Position numbers and translations under genes: made by a program. DNA of 64,000 nucleotides from Petrolisthes cinctipes (lineage: Eukaryota > Arthropoda > Malacostraca > Decapoda > Porcellanidae). The notes beneath the pieces were generated by a model that did not search any database, had not been told where the DNA came from, and saw only the letters and a list, made by a program, of their open reading frames with translations. How positions within the stretch are numbered: the stretch's first letter is position 1; every line of letters begins with the position of its first letter. Positions 37,370 through 50,610 of the stretch are shown piece after piece. The DNA lies in contig JAWQEG010000167.1 of NCBI GenBank assembly GCA_033782935.1, positions 1,079,001 to 1,143,000 on the forward strand, given 5' to 3'.

Positions 37370-39126
37370 GATATAAACAGGTACAGAAGATGCATGCACA
37401 TATCGACTTTTCACACCTAAGATATCGATTTTGAGTATGTTTTGGGCCTGTATTTTGAAAATACTCTAACACGGAGTATGCATGTACAGATCGTTTCTGG
37501 GACACAAAAATATCGATTTTTTGGGTGTTTTGAGCCTGTATTTGAGATATAAACGGGTACAGAAGATGCATGCACATATTGACTTTCACACCTAAAATAT
37601 CGATTTATAGCATGTTTTAAGCCTGTATTTTAAAAACATTCTTGCACTGAGTAGGCATGTGCAGATCGCTTAAGGGACCCAAAAATATCGAATTTTAGGA
37701 GTTTTGAGCCTGAATTTTAGATATAAACGGGTACAGAAGATGCATGCACATATCGACTTTGTGCACTTAAAATATCGATTTTGAGCATGTTTTGGGTCTG
37801 TATCTTGAAAACATTCTAGCATGGAGTAGGCATGTACAGATCGCTTATGGGACCCAAAAATATCGAATTTTCTGGTGTTTTGAACCTGAATTTGGGATAT
37901 AGACGGGTACAGAAGATGCATGCACATATCGACTTTCTGCACCTAAAATATCGATTTTGAGCATGTTTTGGGCCTGTATTTTGAAAATACTCTAACACGG
38001 AGTAGGCATGTACAGATCGCTTCGGGGACTCAAAAATATCGAATTTTCGGGTGTTTTGAACCTGAATTTGAGATATAAACGGGTACAGAAGATGCATGTA
38101 TATTTCGACTTTTTGCACCTAAAATATCGATTTTGAGCATGTTTTGGGTCTGTATCTTGAAAACAATCTAGCAAGAAGTAGGCATGTACAGATTGCTTCT
38201 GGGACCAAAAAATATCGAATTTTCGAGTGTTCTGAACCTGAATTTGAGATATAGACGGGTACAGAAGATGCATACACATATTGACTTTGGGCAACTAAAA
38301 TATCGATTTTCTGCATGTTTTAGGCCTGTATTTTAAAAACACTCTAACAGGGAGTATGCACTTGCAGATCGCTTCTGGGACCCAAAAACATTGAATTTTC
38401 GAGTGTTTTGAGCCTGAATTTGAGATATAAACGGGTACAGAAGATGCATGCTCATATCGACTTTGGGCACCCAAAATATCGATTTTTAAGCATGTTTTGG
38501 GCCTGAATTTTTAAAGTACTCTAACACTGAGTAGACACGTACAGATCGCTTCTGGGACCCAAAAATATCGAATTTTCGGGTGTTCTGAGCCTGAATTTGA
38601 GATATGAACGGGTACAGAAGATGCATGCACATATCGACTTTGGCACCTAAAACATCGATTTTGAGCATGTTTTGGGCCTGTATTTTAAAAATACTATAAC
38701 ACTGTGTAGACATGTACAGATCGCTTCTGGGACACAAAAATATCGAATTTTTTTGTGTTTTGAGCCTGAATTTGAGATATAAACGGGTACAGAAGATGCA
38801 TGCACATATCGACTTTGGCACCCAAAATATTGATTTTTAGTATGTTTTTTGCGTATAATTTGAAAATATTATGGCACTGAGTAGGCATGTACAGATCGCT
38901 TTTGGGACCCAAAAATATCGAATAATCGGGTATTTTGAGTCTGAATTTGAGATATAAACGGGTACAGAAGATGCATGCACATATCGACTTTGGGCACCTA
39001 AAATACCAATTTTGAGCATGTTTTGGGCCTGTATTTTGAAAATACTATAGCACGGTGTAGACATGTACAGATCGCTTCAGGGACACAAAAATATCGATTT
39101 TTTGGGTGTTTTGATCCTGAATTTGA
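37370..39126. repeat. Block D, copy 1 of the 1,932-bp HOR (10 monomers, one missing)
   Basis: Up to about 37888 the distance to the next copy is 1,757 bp and from about 37910 it is 1,933 bp, so this copy lacks one monomer found at about 39646-39838. It also differs by GCTTATGGGACC near 37846 and GTATATTTCGAC near 38098, more differences than later copies show among themselves. As the outermost copy it is the most diverged of the set. Confidence 0.85.
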
Positions 39127-41058
39127 GATATAAACGGGTACAGAAGATGCATGCACATATCGACTTTTCACACCTAAAATATCGATTTTGAGTATGTTTT
39201 GGGCCTGTATTTTGAAAATACTCTAACACGGAGTATGCATGTACAGATCGTTTCTGGGACACAAAAATATCGATTTTTTGGGTGTTTTGAGCCTGAATTT
39301 GAGATATAAACGGGTACAGAAGATGCATGCACATATTGACTTTCACACCTAAAATATCGATTTATAGCATGTTTTAAGCCTGTATTTTAAAAACATTCTT
39401 GCACTGAGTAGGCATGTGCAGATCGCTTAAGGGACCCAAAAATATCGAATTTTAGGAGTTTTGAGCCTGAATTTTAGATATAAACGGGTACAGAAGATGC
39501 ATGCACATATCGACTTTGTGCACTTAAAATATCGATTTTGAGCATGTTTTGGGTCTGTATCTTGAAAACATTCTAGCATGGAGTAGGCATGTACAGATCG
39601 CTTCTGGGACCCAAAAATATCGAATTTTCTGGTGTTTTGAACCTGAATTTGGGATATAGACGGGTACAGAAGATGCATACACATATTGACTTTGGGCACA
39701 TAAAATATCGATTTTCAGCATGTTTTGGGCCTGTATTTTAAAAACACTCTAACACGGAGTATGCACGTACAGATCGCTTCTGGGACCCAAAAACATTGAA
39801 TTTTCGGGTGTTTTGAGCCTAAATTTGAGATATAAACGGATACAGAAGATGCATGCACATATCGACTTTCTGCACCTAAAATATCGATTTTGAGCATGTT
39901 TTGGGCCTGTATTTTGAAAATACTCTAACACGGAGTAGGCATGTACAGATCGCTTCGGGGACTCAAAAATATCGAATTTTCGGGTGTTTTGAACCTGAAT
40001 TTGAGATATAAACGGGTACAGAAGATGCATGCACATTTCGACTTTTTGCACCTAAAATATCGATTTTGAGCAAGTTTTGGGTCTGTATCTTGAAAACAAT
40101 CTAGCAAGAAGTAGGCATGTACAGATTGCTTCTGGGACCAAAAAAATCGAATTTTCGAGTGTTCTGAACCTGAATTTGAGATATAGACGGGTACAGAAGA
40201 TGCATATACATATTGACTTTGGGCAACTAAAATATCGATTTTCTGCATGTTTTAGGCCTGTATTTTAAAAACACTCTAACAGGGAGTATGCACTTGCAGA
40301 TCGCTTCTGGGACCCAAAAACATTGAATTTTCGAGTGTTTTGAGCCTGAATTTGAGATATAAACGGGTACAGAAGATGCATGCACATATCGACTTTGGGC
40401 ACCCAAAATATCGATTTTTAAGCATGTTTTGGGCCTGAATTTTTAAAGTACTCTAACACTGAGTAGACACGTACAGATCGCTTCTGGGACCCAAATAAAT
40501 CGAATTTTCGGGTGTTCTGAGCCTGAATTTGAGATATGAACGGGTACAGAAGATGCATGCACATATCGACTTTGGCACCTAAAACATCGATTTTGAGCAT
40601 GTTTTGGGCCTGTATTTTAAAAATACTATAACACTGTGTAGACATGTACAGATTGCTTCTGGGACACAAAAATATCGAATTTTTTTGTGTTTTGAGCATG
40701 AATTTGAGATATAAACGGGTACAGAAGATGCATGCACATATCGACTTTGGCACCCAAAATATTGATTTTTAGTATGTTTTTTGCGTATAATTTGAAAATA
40801 TTATGGCACTGAGTAGGCATGTACAGATCGCTTTTGGGACCCAAAAATATCGAATATTCGGGTATTTTGAGTCTGAATTTGAGATATAAACGGGTACAGA
40901 AGATGCATGCACATATCGACTTTGGGCACCTAAAATATCGATTTTGAGCATGTTTTGGGCCTGTATTTTGAAAATACTATAGCACGGTGTAGACATGTAC
41001 AGATCGCTTCTGGGACACAAAAATATCGATTTTTTGGGTGTTTTGATCCTGAATTTGA
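39127..41058. repeat. Block D, copy 2 of the 1,932-bp (11-monomer) HOR
   Basis: Full copy; the same sequence begins again at 41059, 42991 and 44923, always 1,932 bp apart (four bases short of 11 x 176). Private difference: GAGCAAGTTTTGGG near 40072 where the other copies read GAGCATGTTTTGGG. It contains, in order, the TTTCACACC, TTCACACC/TTTATAGC, CTTAAGGG, GCATACACATATTGAC, GGGGACTCAAAAATATCG, AAATAAATCG, TGTGTAGACATG and TTTTTTGCGTATAATTTG subtypes. Confidence 0.93.
40374..40550. repeat. Monomer subtype with CCCAAATAAATCG and GATATGAACGGG
   Basis: A 177-bp subtype marked by TTTTTAAGCATG, CTGAATTTTTAAAGTACTC, CACTGAGTAGACACGTAC, GGGACCCAAATAAATCG, GGGTGTTCTGAG and GATATGAACGGG. Here AAATAAATCG replaces AAAAATATCG in half B and the TATAAACGGG motif is changed to TATGAACGGG. 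The AAATAAATCG marker first appears in the divergent island near 13950. It then recurs throughout 16.4-63 kb, including every 1,932-bp copy. Confidence 0.83.
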
Positions 41059-42990
41059 GATATAAACGGGTACAGAAGATGCATGCACATATCGACTTTT
41101 CACACCTAAAATATCGATTTTGAGTATGTTTTGGGCCTGTATTTTGAAAATACTCTAACACGGAGTATGCATGTACAGATCGTTTCTGGGACACAAAAAT
41201 ATCGATTTTTTGGGTGTTTTGAGCCTGAATTTGAGATATAAACGGGTACAGAAGATGCATGCACATATTGACTTTCACACCTAAAATATCGATTTATAGC
41301 ATGTTTTAAGCCTGTATTTTAAAAACATTCTTGCACTGAGTAGGCATGTGCAGATCGCTTAAGGGACCCAAAAATATCGAATTTTAGGAGTTTTGAGCCT
41401 GAATTTTAGATATAAACGGGTACAGAAGATGCATGCACATATCGACTTTGTGCACTTAAAATATCGATTTTGAGCATGTTTTGGGTCTGTATCTTGAAAA
41501 CATTCTAGCATGGAGTAGGCATGTACAGATCGCTTCTGGGACCCAAAAATATCGAATTTTCTGGTGTTTTGAACCTGAATTTGGGATATAGACGGGTACA
41601 GAAGATGCATACACATATTGACTTTGGGCACATAAAATATCAATTTTCAGCATGTTTTGGGCCTGTATTTTAAAAACACTCTAACACGGAGTATGCACGT
41701 ACAGATCGCTTCTGGGACCCAAAAACATTGAATTTTCGGGTGTTTTGAGCCTAAATTTGAGATATAAACGGATACAGAAGATGCATGCACATATCGACTT
41801 TCTGCACCTAAAATATCGATTTTGAGCATGTTTTGGGCCTGTATTTTGAAAATACTCTAACACGGAGTAGGCATGTACAGATCGCTTCGGGGACTCAAAA
41901 ATATCGAATTTTCGGGTGTTTTGAACCTGAATTTGAGATATAAACGGGTACAGAAGATGCATGCACATTTCGACTTTTTGCACCTAAAATATCGATTTTG
42001 AGCATGTTTTGGGTCTGTATCTTGAAAACAATCTAGCAAGAAGTAGGCATGTACAGATTGCTTCTGGGACCAAAAAAATCGAATTTTCGAGTGTTCTGAA
42101 CCTGAATTTGAGATATAGACGGGTACAGAAGATGCATATACATATTGACTTTGGGCAACTAAAATATCGATTTTCTGCATGTTTTAGGCCTGTATTTTAA
42201 AAACACTCTAACAGGGAGTATGCACTTGCAGATCGCTTCTGGGACCCAAAAACATTGAATTTTCGAGTGATTTGAGCCTGAATTTGAGATATAAACGGGT
42301 ACAGAAGATGCATGCACATATCGACTTTGGGCACCCAAAATATCGATTTTTAAGCATGTTTTGGGCCTGAATTTTTAAAGTACTCTAACACTGAGTAGAC
42401 ACGTACAGATCGCTTCTGGGACCCAAATAAATCGAATTTTCGGGTGTTCTGAGCCTGAATTTGAGATATGAACGGGTACAGAAGATGCATGCACATATCG
42501 ACTTTGGCACCTAAAACATCGATTTTGAGCATGTTTTGGGCCTGTATTTTAAAAATACTATAACACTGTGTAGACATGTACAGATTGCTTCTGGGACACA
42601 AAAATATCGAATTTTTTTGTGTTTTGAGCATGAATTTGAGATATAAACGGGTACAGAAGATGCATGCACATATCGACTTTGGCACCCAAAATATTGATTT
42701 TTAGTATGTTTTTTGCGTATAATTTGAAAATATTATGGCACTGAGTAGGCATGTACAGATCGCTTTTGGGACCCAAAAATATCGAATATTCGGGTATTTT
42801 GAGTCTGAATTTGAGATATAAACGGGTACAGAAGATGCATGCACATATCGACTTTGGGCACCTAAAATATCGATTTTGAGCATGTTTTGGGCCTGTATTT
42901 TGAAAATACTATAGCACGGTGTAGACATGTACAGATCGCTTCTGGGACACAAAAATATCGATTTTTTGGGTGTTTTGATCCTGAATTTGA
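41059..42990. repeat. Block D, copy 3 of the 1,932-bp HOR
   Basis: Full copy, near-identical to copies 2 and 4. I could spot only a few private substitutions, such as TATCAATTTTCAGC near 41640 and GAGTGATTTGAGCC near 42265. So few differences over 1.9 kb indicate very recent amplification or very efficient homogenisation, provided the assembly is correct. Confidence 0.93.
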
Positions 42991-44922
42991 GATATAAACG
43001 GGTACAGAAGATGCATGCACATATCGACTTTTCACACCTAAAATATCGATTTTGAGTATGTTTTGGGCCTGTATTTTGAAAATACTCTAACACGGAGTAT
43101 GCATGTACAGATCGTTTCTGGGACACAAAAATATCGATTTTTTGGGTGTTTTGAGCCTGAATTTGAGATATAAACGGGTACAGAAGATGCATGCACATAT
43201 TGACTTTCACACCTAAAATATCGATTTATAGCATGTTTTAAGCCTGTATTTTAAAAACATTCTTGCACTGAGTAGGCATGTGCAGATCGCTTAAGGGACC
43301 CAAAAATATCGAATGTTAGGAGTTTTGGGCCTGAATTTTAGATATAAACGGGTACAGAAGATGCATGCACATATCGACTTTGTGCACTTAAAATATCGAT
43401 TTTGAGCATGTTTTGGGTCTGTATCTTGAAAACATTCTAGCATGGAGTAGGCATGTACAGATCGCTTCTGGGACCCAAAAATATCGAATTTTCTGGTGTT
43501 TTGAACCTGAATTTGGGATATAGACGGGTACAGAAGATGCATACACATATTGACTTTGGGCACATAAAATATCGATTTTCAGCATGTTTTGGGCCTGTAT
43601 TTTAAAAACACTCTAACACGGAGTATGCACGTACAGATCGCTTCTGGGACCCAAAAACATTGAATTTTCGGGTGTTTTGAGCCTAAATTTGAGATATAAA
43701 CGGATACAGAAGATGCATGCACATATCGACTTTCTGCACCTAAAATATCGATTTTGAGCATGTTTTGGGCCTGTATTTTGAAAATACTCTAACACGGAGT
43801 AGGCATGTACAGATCGCTTCGGGGACTCAAAAATATCGAATTTTCGGGTGTTTTGAACCTGAATTTGAGATATAAACGGGTACAGAAGATGCATGCACAT
43901 TTCGACTTTTTGCACCTAAAATATCGATTTTGAGCATGTTTTGGGTCTGTATCTTGAAAACAATCTAGCAAGAAGTAGGCATGTACAGATTGCTTCTGGG
44001 ACCAAAAAAATCGAATTTTCGAGTGTTCTGAACCTGAATTTGAGATATAGACGGGTACAGAAGATGCATATACATATTGACTTTGGGCAACTAAAATATC
44101 GATTTTCTGCATGTTTTAGGCCTGTATTTTAAAAACACTCTAACAGGGAGTATGCACTTGCAGATCGCTTCTGGGACCCAAAAACATTGAATTTTCGAGT
44201 GTTTTGAGCCTGAATTTGAGATATAAACGGGTACAGAAGATGCATGCACATATCGACTTTGGGCACCCAAAATATCGATTTTTAAGCATGTTTTGGGCCT
44301 GAATTTTTAAAGTACTCTAACACTGAGTAGACACGTACAGATCGCTTCTGGGACCCAAATAAATCGAATTTTCGGGTGTTCTGAGCCTGAATTTGAGATA
44401 TGAACGGGTACAGAAGATGCATGCACATATCGACTTTGGCACCTAAAACATCGATTTTGAGCATGTTTTGGGCCTGTATTTTAAAAATACTATAACACTG
44501 TGTAGACATGTACAGATTGCTTCTGGGACACAAAAATATCGAATTTTTTTGTGTTTTGAGCCTGAATTTGAGATATAAACGGGTACAGAAGATGCATGCA
44601 CATATCGACTTTGGCACCCAAAATATTGATTTTTAGTATGTTTTTTGCGTATAATTTGAAAATATTATGGCACTGAGTAGGCATGTACAGATCGCTTTTG
44701 GGACCCAAAAATATCGAATATTCGGGTATTTTGAGTCTGAATTTGAGATATAAACGGGTACAGAAGATGCATGCACATATCGACTTTGGGCACCTAAAAT
44801 ATCGATTTTGAGCATGTTTTGGGCCTGTATTTTGAAAATACTATAGCACGGTGTAGACATGTACAGATCGCTTCTGGGACACAAAAATATCGATTTTTTG
44901 GGTGTTTTGATCCTGAATTTGA
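42991..44922. repeat. Block D, copy 4 of the 1,932-bp HOR
   Basis: Full copy. Private differences include GAATGTTAGGAGTTTTGGGCC near 43313-43333 and AGACCAAAATTCAG-side changes in the CGTCCAAAT-type region near 43535-43560. Copies 2-4 together are the most uniform multi-kilobase stretch in the window. Confidence 0.92.
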
Positions 44923-46085
44923 GATATAAACGGGTACAGAAGATGCATGCACATATCGACTTTTCACACCTAAAATATCAATTTTGAGTATGTTTTGGGC
45001 CTGTATTTTGAAAATACTCTAACACGGAGTATGCATGTACAGATCGTTTCTGGGACACAAAAATATCGATTTTTTGGGTGTTTTGAGCCTGAATTTGAGA
45101 TATAAACGGGTACAGAAGATGCATGCACATATTGACTTTCACACCTAAAATATCGATTTATAGCATGTTTTAAGCCTGTATTTTAAAAACATTCTTGCAC
45201 TGAGTAGGCATGTGCAGATCGCTTAAGGGACCCAAAAATATCGAATTTTAGGAGTTTTGAGCCTGAATTTTAGATATAAACGGGTACAGAAGATGCATGC
45301 ACATATCGACTTTGTGCACTTAAAATATCGATTTTGAGCATGTTTTGGGTCTGTATCTTGAAAACATTCTAGCATGGAGTAGGCATGTACAGATCGCTTC
45401 TGGGACCCAAAAATATCGAATTTTCTGGTGTTTTGAACCTGAATTTGGGATATAGACGGGTACAGAAGATGCATACACATATTGACTTTGGGCACATAAA
45501 ATATCGATTTTCAGCATGTTTTGGGCCTGTATTTTAAAAACACTCTAACACGGAGTATGCACGTACAGATCGCTTCTGGGACCCAAAAACATTGAATTTT
45601 CGGGTGTTTTGAGCCTAAATTTGAGATATAAACGGATACAGAAGATGCATGCACATATCGACTTTCTGCACCTAAAATATCGATTTTGAGCATGTTTTGG
45701 GCCTGTATTTTGAAAATACTCTAACACGGAGTAGGCATGTACAGATCGCTTCGGGGACTCAAAAATATCGAATTTTCGGGTGTTTTGAACCTGAATTTGA
45801 GATATAAACGGGTACAGAAGATGCATGCACATTTCGACTTTTTGCACCTAAAATATCGATTTTGAGCATGTTTTGGGTCTGTATCTTGAAAACAATCTAG
45901 CAAGAAGTAGGCATGTACAGATTGCTTCTGGGACCAAAAAAATCGAATTTTCGAGTGTTCTGAACCTGAATTTGAGATATAGAAGGGTACAGAAGATGCA
46001 TACACATATTGACTTTGGGCAACTAAAATATCGATTTTCTGCATGTTTTAGGCCTGTATTTTAAAAACACTCTAACAGGGAGTAG
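44923..46085. repeat. Block D, copy 5, interrupted
   Basis: Matches the previous copy at 1,932 bp up to AACAGGGAGTA at about 46075-46085. Where earlier copies continue TGCACTTGCAGATCGC, this one continues GGCATGTATAGATCGC and leaves the HOR. Private changes include ATCAATTTTGAG near 44978, GTTCCATTTTACATC-side variant near 45740 and GATATAGAAGGGTAC near 45980. Confidence 0.88.
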
Positions 46086-46650
46086 GCATGTATAGATCGC
46101 TTCTGGGACTTCAAATTATTGAATTTTCGGGTGTTTTGAGTCTGAATTTGAGATATAAACGGGTACTGAAGATGCATGCACATATCGACTTTTAGACACC
46201 TATAATATCGATTTTTAGCATGTTTTGAGCCTATATTTTGAAAAAATTCTAGCAATGAGTAGGTATATACAGATCGCTTATGGGATCCAAAAATATTGAG
46301 TTTCCGGGTGTTTTGAGGTTGAATTTGGGATATAAACGGGTGCAGAAGATGCATGCACATATCGACTTTTGGGCACCTAGATGATCGATTTTCAGTATGT
46401 ATTAGGCCAGTATTTTTAAAATACTCTAACACGGAATAGGCATGTACAGATTGCTTCTGGGACCCCAAAATATCGAATTTTCGGGTGTTTTGGGCCTGAA
46501 TTTGAGATATCGACTTTCGGCACCTATAGTAACGACTTTTAGCATGTTTTGGGCCAATATTTTGAAAATATTCTAGCACTGAGTAGGCATGTACAGATCG
46601 CTTCTGGGACCCCAAAATATCGTATTTTCGGGAGTTTTAAGCCTTAATTT
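46086..46650. repeat. Divergent monomers interrupting block D
   Basis: About 3.2 diverged monomers sit between two parts of the 1,932-bp HOR. Beyond this stretch the match to the previous copy resumes at an offset of 2,433 bp, i.e. 501 bp more than 1,932. Features such as GGGACTTCAAATTATTG, GGGATCCAAAAATATTGAG, GACACCTATAATATCG, GGGACCCCAAAATATCG and GGCCAATATTTTG are not found in the HOR. They recall block A and the divergent island. The open frame crossing it (46061-46615, 184 codons on the minus strand) is the longest in the window only because the indels here change frame. Confidence 0.86.
46500..46530. other. Monomer with a 29-bp internal deletion
   Basis: The normal path from GAATTTGAGATAT through AAACGGGTACAGAAG to CACATATCGACTTT is shortened to GAATTTGAGATATCGACTTT. 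The missing 29 bp lies between two ATAT tetranucleotides, so a short-homology deletion is the simplest explanation. This makes the 501-bp net insertion 27 bp shorter than three monomers, the only clearly out-of-register change among the large events. Confidence 0.85.
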
Positions 46651-49600
46651 GAGATATAAACGGGTACAGAAGATGCATGCACATATCGACTTTGGGCACC
46701 CAAAATATCGATTTTTAAGCATGTTTTGGGCCTGAATTTTTAAAGTACTCTAACACTGAGTAGACACGTACAGATCGCTTCTGGGACCCAAATAAATCGA
46801 ATTTTCGGGTGTTCTGAGCCTGAATTTGAGATATGAACGGGTACAGAAGATGCATGCACATATCGACTTTGGCACCTAAAACATCGATTTTGAGCATGTT
46901 TTGGGCCTGTATTTTAAAAATACTATAACACTGTGTAGACATGTACAGATCGCTTCTGGGACACAAAAATATCGAATTTTTTTGTGTTTTGAGCCTGAAT
47001 TTGAGATATAAACGGGTACAGAAGATGCATGCACATATCGACTTTGGCACCCAAAATATTGATTTTTAGTATGTTTTTTGCGTATAATTTGAAAATATTC
47101 TAGCACTGAGTAGGCATGTACAGATCGCTTCTGGGACCCAAAAATATCGAATTTTCGGGGGTTTTGAGCCAGAATTTGGGATATAACCGGGTACAGAGGA
47201 TGCATGCACATATCGACTTTGAGCACCTAAAATATCGATTTTGAGTATGTTTTGGGCCTGTATTTTGATAATACTCTAACACGGAGTATGCATGTACAGA
47301 TCGCTTCGGGGACACAAAAATATCGATTTTTTGGGTGTTTTGAGCCTGAATTTGAGATATAAACGGGTACAGAAGATGCATGCACATATCGACTTTTCAC
47401 ACCTAAAATTTCGATTTATAGCATGTTTTAAGCCTGTATTTTAAAAACATTCTAGCACTGAGTAGAAATGTGCAGATCGCTTCTGGGACCCAAAAATACC
47501 GAATTTTCTGGTGTTTTGAACATGAATTTGGGATATAGACGGGTACAGAAGATGCATACACATATTGACTTTGGGCAGCTAAAATATCGATTTACAGCAT
47601 TTTTTAGGCCTGTATTATAAAAATACTCTAACACGGAGTATGCATGTACAGATGGCTTTTGGGACCCAAAAATATCGAATATTCGGGTGTTTTGAGTCTG
47701 AATTTGAGATATAAACGGGTACAGAAGATGCATGCACATATCGACTTTGGGCACCCAAAATACCGATTTTGAGCATGTTTTAAGCCTGTATTTTTAAAAT
47801 ACTCTAACACGGAGTAGACACGTACAGATCGCTTCTGGAACCCAAATAAATCGAATTTTCGGTTGTTCTGAGCCTGAATTTGAGATATGAACAGGTACAG
47901 AAGATGCATACACATATTGACTTTGGGCACCTAAAATATAGATTTTCAGTATGTTTTGGGCCTGTATTTTGAAAATACTCTAACACGGAGTAGGCATGTA
48001 CAGATCGCTTCTGGGACCCAAAAATATCGATTTTTTGGGTGTTTTGAGGCTGAATTTGAGATATAAACGGGTACAGAAGATGCATGCACATATCGACTTT
48101 TCACACCTAAAATACCGATTTATAGCATGTTTTAAGCCTGTATTTTAAGAACATTCTAACACTGAGTTGGCATGTGCAGATCGCTTAAGGGACCCAAAAA
48201 TATCGAATTTTCGGAGTTTTGAGCCTGAATTTGAGATATAAACGGGTACAGAAGATGCATGCACATATCGACTTTTTGCACTTAAAATATCGATTTTGGG
48301 CATGTTTTGGGTCTGTATCTTGAAAACATTCTAGCAAGGAGAAGGCATGTACAGATCGCTTCTGGGACCCAAAAATATCGAATTTTCTGGTGTTTTGAAC
48401 CAGAATTAGGGATATACACGGGTACAGAAGATGCATACACATATTGACTTTGGGCACATAAAATATAGATTTTCAGCACGTTTTGGGCCTTTTTTTTGAA
48501 AATACATTAACACGTAGTAGGTATGTATAGATCACTTCTGGGACCCAAAAATATCGACTTTTCGGGTGTTTTGAGCCTGAATTTGAGATATAAACGGGTA
48601 CAGAAGATGCATGCACATATCGACTTTGGGCATCTAAAATATCGATTTTGAGTATGTTTTAGGCCTGTATTTTGAAAATACTCTAACACGGAGTATGCAT
48701 GTACAGATCGCTTCTGGAACACAAAAATATCGATTTTTTGGGTGTTTTCAGCCTGAATTTGAGATATAAACGGGTACAGAAGATGCATGCACATATCGAC
48801 TTTTCACACATAAAATATCGATTGATAGTATGTTTTAAGCCTGTATTTTAAAAACATTCTAGCACTGAGTAGGCATGTGCAGATCGCTTAAGGGACCCAA
48901 AAATATCGAATTTTCGGAGTTTTGAGCCTGAATTTGAGATATAAACGGGTACAGAAGATGCATGCACATATCGACTTTGGGCACCCAAAATATCGATTTT
49001 GAGCATGTTTTGGGCCTGTATTTTGAAAACACTATAACACAGTGTAGACATGTACAGATCGCTTCTGGGACACAAAAATATCGATTTTTTGGGTGTTTTG
49101 AGCCTGAATTTGAGATATAAACGGGTACAGAAGATGCATGCACATATCGACTTTTTGCACCTAAAATATCGATTTTGAGCATGTTTTGGGTCTGTATCAT
49201 GAAAACTTTCTAGCAAAAAGTAGGCATGTACAGATTGCTTCTGGGACTCAAAAATATCGAATTTTCGAGTGTTTTGAACCTGAATTTGGGATATAGACGG
49301 GTACAGAAGATGCATACACATATTGACTTTGGGCAGCTAAAATATCGATTTACAGCATGTTTTAGGCCCGTATTTTCAAAATACTCTAACACGTAGTATG
49401 CATGTACAGATGGCTTTAGGGACCCAAAAATATCGAATATTCGTGTGTTTTGAGTCTAAATTTGAGATATAAACGGGTACAGAAGAAGCATGCACATATC
49501 GACTTTGGGCACCCAAAATATCGATTTTGAGCATGTTTTGAGCCTGTATTTTTAAAATACTCTAACACGGAGTAAACACGTACAGATCGCTTGTGGGACA

Positions 49601-50610
49601 CAAAAATATCGATTTTTTGGGTGTTTTGAGCCTGAATTTGAGATATAAACGGATACAGAAGATGCATGCACATATCGACTTTGGGCACCCAAAATATCGA
49701 TTTTTAGTATGTTTTGAGCGAATAATTTGAAAATATTCTAGCACTGAGTAGACATGTACAGATCGCTTCTGGGACCCAAAAATATCGAATTTTCGGGTGT
49801 TCTGAGCCAGAAATTGGGATAAAACCGGGTACAGATGATGCATGCACATATCGACTTTTTGCACCGAAAATATCGATTTTGAGCATGTTTTGGGCCTGTA
49901 TTTTGAAAATACTATAGCACGGTGTAGACATGTACAGATCGCTTCTGGGACACAAAAATATCGATTTTTTGGGTGTTTTGATCCTGAATTTGAGATATAA
50001 ACGTGTACAGAAGAAGCATGCACATATCGACTTTGGGCACCTAAAATATCGATTTTGAGTATGTTTTGGGCCTGTATTTTGATAATACTCTAACACGGAG
50101 TATGCATGTACAGATCGCTTCTGGGACACAAAAATATCGATTTTTGGGTGTTTTGAGCCTGAATTTGAGATATAAACGGGTACAGAAGATGCATGCACAT
50201 ATCGACTTTTCACACCTAAATTTCGATTTATAGCATGTTTTAAGCCTGTATTTTAAAAACATTCTAGCACTGAGTAGAAATGTGCAGATCGCTTCTGGAA
50301 CCCAAAAATACCGAATTTTCTGGTGTTTTGAACATGAATTTGGGATATAGACGGGTACAGAAGATGCATACACATATTGACTTTGGGCAGCTAAAATATC
50401 GATTTACAGCATGTTTTAGCCCTGTATTTTAAAAATACTCTAACACGGAGTATGCATGTACAGATGGCTTTTGGGACCCAAAAATATCGAATATTCGGGT
50501 GTTTTGAGTCTGAATTTGAGATATAAACGGGTACAGAAGATGCATGCACATATCGACTTTGGGCACCCAAAATATCGATTTTGAGCATGTTTTAAGCCTG
50601 TATTTTTAAA
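46651..50610. repeat. Mixed zone between block D and block E
   Basis: To about 47090 the sequence follows block D copy 4 (offset 2,433 bp), then switches to the GCGTATAATTTG and GAGGATGC subtypes. 47231-47930 resembles 50043-50742 at about 2,812 bp (16 monomers), with the shared private variant TTTTGATAATACTC. The right-hand member has lost single bases, for example GATTTTTGGGTG near 50143. Otherwise monomers known from blocks B, C and E alternate without a clear HOR. Confidence 0.78.

Noticed and set aside
37370..46085. Assembly artefact as the explanation of the near-identical 1,932-bp copies
   Set aside because: Not excluded, but each copy has at least one private substitution, and the first copy lacks a monomer, which argues against simple duplication of one contig segment. 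Spanning long reads would settle the copy number.
46061..46615. Longest open frame (184 codons, minus strand) and the hundreds of 60-170-codon open frames across the window
   Set aside because: They repeat every 176 bp in rotating frames because 176 is not divisible by three; substitutions and indels between copies hit all codon positions alike. Their predicted products are low-complexity permutations of the same peptide, with no domain I recognise. The 184-codon one exists because of the local indels at 46.1-46.6 kb.
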